A stretch of DNA of 64,000 nt, taken from NCBI GenBank assembly GCA_003550325.1, contig QKWP01000050.1:302320-366319 (forward strand), in the 5' to 3' direction. Below the pieces are notes generated by a model. That model worked only from the letters and a program-made list of their open reading frames with translations. It did not search any database and was not told where the DNA came from. Source of the DNA: Gigaspora rosea (Eukaryota; Glomeromycota; Glomeromycetes; Diversisporales; Gigasporaceae). Made by a program: the position numbers and the translations under genes. Shown here in pieces: positions 58,505 to 64,000 of this stretch (position 1 is the stretch's first letter; each line of letters opens with the position of its first letter).

Positions 58505-59409
58505 GGATTCGTATTATTTCACCGACAATCACTTTACAGACATAACACTACACTGACAACCATTTTACCGACAAGCATTTTTTACCGACAAATAACTCGC
58601 CGACACTCGATTTGCCGACAAGCATGTTTTCACCGACATGTTGATTTTACCGACACACACTTCACCGACAGTTAATTTTACCAACAAAATTAACTTACCG
58701 ACAAGTTCATTTTACCGAAAATAGAATTTACTGACAAGATTATTCTACTGACAATACAATTCACTGACAAACAATTCGCCGACAAACAATTCACCAGATG
58801 CCTTAAGTATCACAGTTGATGCTGAAGTTATAGGGTCTCGATTTGAAACTATAAGCCCTGCTAAAATCCACATATACTCTATAAATATGAAATCTATACC
58901 CAAACCCTACCCTAACCCTATAAGACAAAGACGAATTTTAAAATTTTATATCAAAAATAGGACATAACTTCAGCATCAGCCATGACAATAATTATTATTA
59001 TTGTCATTAATTAAATGTGCAATTTTTGTTGTCATTATTAATAAATTGCATAAGACGTAATTATTCTTAGTAGTTTATTACATTGCTGTGGTCTCATATA
59101 TCAATAAGTTGTATTGTCAGCAATTGTATTGTCGGCAAATCGTATTGTCGACGAATTGCATTGTCGGTAGAATAAGCTTGTCGGTATATTCTATTTCGGT
59201 AAAATAAGCTTGTCGGTAAGTTGATTTTGTCAGTAAATGTAACTGTCGGTGAAGTGTGTATCAGTAAAATCAACTTGTCAGTGAAAAGGAACTTGTCGGT
59301 AAATCAAGTGTCGGCAAATTTTGTGTCGGTAAAAAAAGCTTGTCGGTAAAATGATTGTCGGTGTAGGTTGATGTCTGTGAAGTGATTGTCGGCGATTTGA
59401 TTGCCACCC
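58505..59409. mobile_element. MULE-like element with CCGACA arrays
   Basis: 905 bp. Starts GGATTCGTATTATTTCACCG and ends TTTGATTGCCACCC, with a perfect 9-bp duplication GTTCTATAT (58496-58504, 59410-59418). The left arm has about 16 CCGACA-type words and the right arm a similar number of TGTCGG. The centre has the hairpin TGATGCTGAAGTTATAGGG / ATAACTTCAGCATCA and CCCTACCCTAACCCTA. High similarity to 32634-33549. Confidence 0.92.
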
Positions 59410-59713
59410 GTTCTATATGCATTCTCTGTGATTTTTTTATATTCAAATAAATAAATTTTCTATTAAGAATAGTTAAATGGTTTTACTGAATTCATAATAT
59501 TAAATAGATTTGAAAACTTTTTTTTAAAAGTTCACTTTCAATGTAATAAACATCTGATTTTACTTATTTCGTAGATAACACAAAATCTAATTTTGTAATT
59601 AAACTAACTGCTAAGTTTGTGAAATAAAAATTTAGAGTTAATGCCTTAATATTAGAGGCTATAGAATTGGAATGATATTTATTATATATAAAATTTCATT
59701 CCTATCATTTTTA

Positions 59714-60670
59714 GTTAGCATGTCCAAATGAGTGCAATTACTTATAGATCAAATAAGTTGACCTACCCAATTTATAAGTAAAATTATACAAAAAAATCAT
59801 TTAAATTGAATTTATTTAAAAGCATACATATAAAAGTCTTTTTAAATTTTAAATATATATTCTTTGGTATTTAAAACTCTTTTGTTTAAAGTTTTAGTTT
59901 TTAATTTGAAGCAGAGGGATGAAAATCTTCTACTAAAGTTAATCAATTCTTTACTATGTTCTTTAGGTCAAATAAGTGACCCACTCTATATAATAATATG
60001 ATTGGTTAAATTAATCTTTTAAAAATATAAAAGATGTATTAAGTAAAGACTTCTTGTGCCAGTTCTTCTAATTCTAATAGTAGTTAAATCATCAAAATTG
60101 GCTTGGTAGTATATAAGATACTTGGGATCAAAGAAGAGAACATAAGGATTTGCAAATTCACTACGTGTATTACACAAAGTATTATACTTTGTGTGACAAT
60201 AAATGTGCAGATCTTTATATTCTCTTCTTTGATTTCAAGTATCTTGGGTCCAATTTCGATGATTTAACTATCATTAGAATCAGGAGAGCCTCCTTTTTAA
60301 CTTTCAATTAGAGCACAAGAAGCCTTTACTTAATAGCATCTTTCAAATTTTTAAAAGATTATTTTACCAATCATATTATTATTATAGGGTAAGTCACTCA
60401 TTTGACCTAAAAAACATAGTAAAGAATTGATCAACTTTAGTAGATGTTTTCTGTCTCTCTGTTTCAAATTAAGAACTAAAATTTAAACAAAAGAGTTTTA
60501 AATGCCAAAGAATTTATATTTAAAATTTAAAGAGACCTTTATATATATGCTTTTAAATAAATTCAATTTAAATGATTTTTTTGTATAATTTTACATATAA
60601 AACTGGGTGAGTCAACTCATTTAATTTATAAGTAACTACATTCTAAGCCATTATAAGTGGACATGTCCTT
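59714..60670. mobile_element. Large foldback element, about 460-bp arms
   Basis: The left arm from GCATGTCC (59718) pairs with the right arm ending GGACATGTCC (60668). Long stretches such as AAATTATACAAAAAAATCAT and TTGAATTTATTTAAAAGCAT are conserved between arms. The hairpin tip is CACAAAGTATTATACTTTGTG (about 60175-60195). Motif AACTTTCAATTAGAGC (60300) and ATGATTTAACTATCATTAGA are shared with other foldbacks. No coding capacity. Confidence 0.9.
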
Positions 60671-60961
60671 TGACTATTAGTGCAACAAGATTGATTTAAA
60701 TATTAGTTTTTGCATTTTTTTCGCTTTTTCTTCTTTTAATGCATTTGGAATAGTTATAATTTGCTCTCTGTGATTGGCTATTTCTACTCCAGGAGTTTGT
60801 ATTACCTATGCAAATAAGTGGATGCTTATTTTATTCAAGAATCTTTGACCAAAATTATTCTAATACAGTTAGCTGATCTGAATATTTAAGGAACTAATTA
60901 AAGTCTCATGCATAATTCAAATAATAACTTATTATTACAGGATATAAGTATGTAGAGTGGA

Positions 60962-61397
60962 GCACATATGCATGTAAATATAGTTAATAAAAGTTTTATA
61001 CATAACAAGCTATAAAGCATTAAATCTTATATCAGTTCAGTCTGGAAGTATTAACTTTCTAGTTCATTATAAAAAAAACTGATATAATTCAAATAAATTG
61101 TTTATTTTTCACATATCATACATGTGCATATATTCTGAATATTTTTATGAAACTTTTTAAAATAATAGTAATGACAAACCAATTTTCAATTGATTATAAC
61201 AAAGCAAATTTAAAAATTTATAGTTTCTAAATTATAATAGTATATTAGAATTTAATTTTCTTCTAAACTATGTTAACTTTCTTTATAATGAACTAGAGAG
61301 TTAATACTTATCACACTAAACTAATATAAGATTTAACTTACTGTATATTATATATAAAACTTTTATATAGAATTGACTACATAAATGCACATATAGT
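60962..61397. mobile_element. Foldback element with diverged centre
   Basis: ATTAACTTTCTAGTTCATTATAA (61050) pairs with TTATAATGAACTAGAGAGTTAA (61283), and CATATGCATGTAAATATAG pairs with the complement near 61380-61397. The unpaired centre is about 190 bp. Confidence 0.7.
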
Positions 61398-61399
61398 AC

Positions 61400-62030
61400 T
61401 AAAAGTATAAGATTCATATATATTGCATATTTCAAGATATATGAGATTTCATACAGGTCTAATATTCATTACTAGTTGCTATTAATCTTCTTAATTATGA
61501 TATATATTACATATAAAAAAAATATTAAATTGTTAAAAGATTGATTTAATTTTGTGGCAAAGTCCTTATAATATTAAAACAATATTTTTATAACTTTGTA
61601 TCAAAATTGTTACAACTTTTTAAACATTATCATATTGATATAAATATGACTTTTTCACAACAAAGATACTATATCGCAAAGAAATTAAAATAATTTTGTA
61701 ATAACTTTAATACTTAAATTGTTAAAAAATTTAAAAAATTGTTACAAACATATAATTATATTAAAATAATTTCAAATTAATATTATTACGATTTTGAAAT
61801 AAATTTGTTACAATGTTATATAATAAAATAGATATAATCAAAACTTGTTTTTTTTTATTTTGACAATTTCACTAGATTATTTTTAATGACATTACAAATT
61901 TTATTAACTTGTTTATCTTTAACAATAAAAATTGTAGAAGTTTGCCTTAACTTTCACAGCTCATATTGAATATCAAGATATTTTTAAGTTCAAAATTATA
62001 CAAATTTTCATTTTATTATTTTACTGTCTT
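61400..62030. other. Non-coding, A/T-rich
   Basis: Repeated TTGTTACAA-type words; no gene supported. Confidence 0.45.
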
Positions 62031-62033
62031 CTT

Positions 62034-62175
62034 CCTCTATAATCACGTGTTTGTTGTAGCAAAAATCATGATTATAAAGAGGTGTGATTATATGGAGGAG
62101 GTCAATAGAAATGGGACAAATTTATCTAATAAATTTGTACCATTTCTATTGACTCTACCCCATATAGTAATTACC
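62034..62175. repeat. Two adjacent hairpins
   Basis: CCTCTATAATCACG pairs with TGATTATAAAGAGG (62034-62082). GTCAATAGAAATGGGACAAA pairs with TTTGTACCATTTCTATTGAC (62101-62151), with outer arms ATTATATGGAGG / CCCCATATAGTAAT. They look like small MITEs side by side. The 61966-62193 ORF runs through both and is not credible. Confidence 0.7.
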
Positions 62176-62599
62176 CTATATAATAATATCTAATACTGTG
62201 ATTTTGTATTATGTAATTATATAGAAGTAAATGCATTCAAATATTAAGTTTATTTCTTGATACCATTTAGGGAAAATCTATTAAAGTATTATTTCAAATT
62301 AAACCAACATGGGCATTAGACCAACTTAAATAACTAGTAATAAAACGGTGACATTTTATAGGGCTGGAGCCTTATATTTAGGTTTTGAATTTAAATAAAC
62401 GTTAATACTGTAACTTATACTTCATCATAATAATTTGTATATTAAACCTCGATATGAAAAATTTTGAAAATACATATTTAGAAGCTCATTATAGCAAATC
62501 TATCAATTAAATATCGCCTTTTGTTGATGAAAGTATCTAATATTTGATCAAATATCTCATGAATCATGAAATATATTTCAAACCATCCTAATCCAAATA

Positions 62600-62885
62600 C
62601 CAAATGCTTATCCTAAAGAGCTTGTTAGAATAGTTTTATAATGCAACAATAAAGAGCTATTAGGATGACAACCATAAGAAGTTTTTAGAATGTTTATTTA
62701 TTACTAACTATAAAGAGCTAATAGAATGATTATTTTTTAATACTAATCATAAAGAACTTTTAAAATGAATTATTTAGCACTGATTATCAAAAGTTGTTAG
62801 AATGATGATTTAATGCTAACTATAATTAGCTATTAGAATGATTAAAACTAATCATAAAAAGCTGTTAGGATGGTTGCTTGGTTCG
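62600..62885. repeat. Diverged tandem repeat of about 55-60 bp
   Basis: Five units containing TAATCATAAAGAGCTGTTAG then AATGATTATT. Confidence 0.75.
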
Positions 62886-64000
62886 ACTATTTTGATATTT
62901 ACATATATCAGATGATTGGTTAAAACTCACATGATTGTCATATTCATTCGATACTAGTTTATATTTCACATATTATATAATAGAATTTTGAAAAGACATA
63001 GATTATTCATCTATATCTCACAGAATATTGAATAAATCCATAAATTACAATATAGACTTTTCACTTGAATACTAAATTTAATAGTAAAATCTATTGGATA
63101 TCTGTTAAATTTAATATGAAAACGGATAATGAATCTAAGCTCTACAATAATAGATTATATATTGTAAAATTGATTAAAAATGGTTAAATCTAATTATTTA
63201 ATAATGGGTTTACCATTTAGCAATAATTTAAAAAAGGTCGATTCAAATATAATATATAAAACAAAAAGGAACAATTCAAGTATACTTGAAAAAATAAAAC
63301 ATGTGATACTAAATGAACTAAATTATTAAATATGAATTACACCTTATTATTAATAATCTGTTACTTCAAAATCGCTGAGTCATTTTTAATCAAGAAAATG
63401 AAAAATAACAACTATAAAGTACTAATATCCAGTTGGTGTAAAATAGATTGAAAACTGGCAAAATTGAAATAAAATGCACACCATATACATTTCAACCCGA
63501 GAAGTACTATTAGTTACCAATCAATGGTTTGATTTCTGTTATGTTATTACTATTAATAGTAATTATTGTTTAGTCAATTAATATAAAATCATAGTTAGTT
63601 GATAACTAGTTGATAACTAACGATTAACTGTAATCGAACCAGTTGATAGTAAATCGATTAGTTGTTTAAATTTTTTTTAAATCGATTAGTTGAAAAGTTG
63701 CCAACTAGTTGGCTTTTCAATTAATGATTTGGAAACTATATCAGTATTTAGCGTAAATAAATACAAAATGCGATTGAGGAAAATCCTAATCTTTAGATTA
63801 TTTAAAACTCAATTACTTATAAAATTTAATTGTACTGATATCTACAAGCTTGCCAGAGCAGCCACCTCATAGCTCACTAACGATCACACTGATCGATTGT
63901 TTATAGCTGATTTAAAAATTAGTAGAACACGTGATGAATTTTGTAATAATCATCAGCAAATTTTGGTCGATAATAAAAGTAGCTTTCAATAATATACTTT
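62886..64000. other. Non-coding right edge
   Basis: A short TTAGTTGATAACTAGTTGAT repeat lies at 63595-63725 with a palindrome around GCCAACTAGTTGGC (63700-63712). No gene supported up to the window end. Confidence 0.5.

Noticed and set aside
58505..59409. CRISPR-like impression of regularly spaced short repeats
   Set aside because: Repeats are 6-10 bp, mirrored in two arms, inside a TIR element with a 9-bp duplication in a eukaryotic genome.
61966..62193. 75-codon ORF with signal-like N-terminus
   Set aside because: Runs through two hairpin elements, has no homologous look and no supporting context.
1..64000. tRNA, rRNA and other structural RNA genes
   Set aside because: Looked for the GGTTCGAATCC-type T-arm with a matching acceptor stem and for rRNA-like G/C-rich blocks; none convincing. 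A tRNA scan would be decisive.

Overview
The window looks like repeat-dense nuclear DNA of an arbuscular mycorrhizal fungus, most likely Rhizophagus or a close relative in Glomeromycotina. The base composition is very A/T-rich. Spliceosomal introns of about 70-90 bp split the recognisable genes, and the gene families seen (tyrosine-kinase-like kinase fused to TPR repeats, F-box proteins with the HSCLLVNKHW type of box) are the large expanded families of these fungi. The organism call is inference from family style; no rRNA, tRNA or other marker gene was found. Bases 20976-21958 are an assembly gap.

Two large duplications organise the left half. Block A (about 5365-14873) and block B (about 25790-34634) are paralogous: each holds a kinase-TPR gene on the + strand, an F-box remnant on the - strand and a conserved non-coding tail. 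Block A also has about 4.3 kb (8545-12850), largely a decayed TPR array on the opposite strand, that block B lacks. Block B carries at least six insertions absent from block A, so A serves as the empty-site control. The second duplication (18206-20241 and 21959-24054) holds a multi-exon minus-strand gene of unknown function on both sides of the gap. In both pairs each copy is broken at different places, so all four genes are best called pseudogenes or recent casualties.

The rest is a layered mobile-element landscape. It includes MULE-like elements with 9-bp target duplications (one family with telomere-like CCCTAA motifs and TIRs that match within but not between copies, another built from arrays of CCGACA), hAT-like elements with 8-bp duplications, Tc1/mariner-type MITEs with TA, PIF/Harbinger-type with TTA, a possible piggyBac-type with TTAA, long foldback elements, and a non-autonomous LTR-retrotransposon-like unit at 50312-55222 that has collected insertions in both repeats and its body. 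The only near-complete protein gene is a Tc1-family transposase (57224-58273) with an intact DD34E triad, intact TIRs and a single in-frame stop in its DNA-binding region.

From about 35 kb onward there are few genes: short coiled-coil or low-complexity coding remnants on the minus strand (34.7-36.1, 39.5, 41.5, 47.4 kb), two degraded plus-strand coding stretches (51.6-53.9 and 55.3-56.0 kb), and long A/T-rich stretches in which nothing else could be supported. Most apparent ORFs of 60-95 codons here are shadows of the TPR repeats, products of palindromes, or random open A/T-rich sequence.
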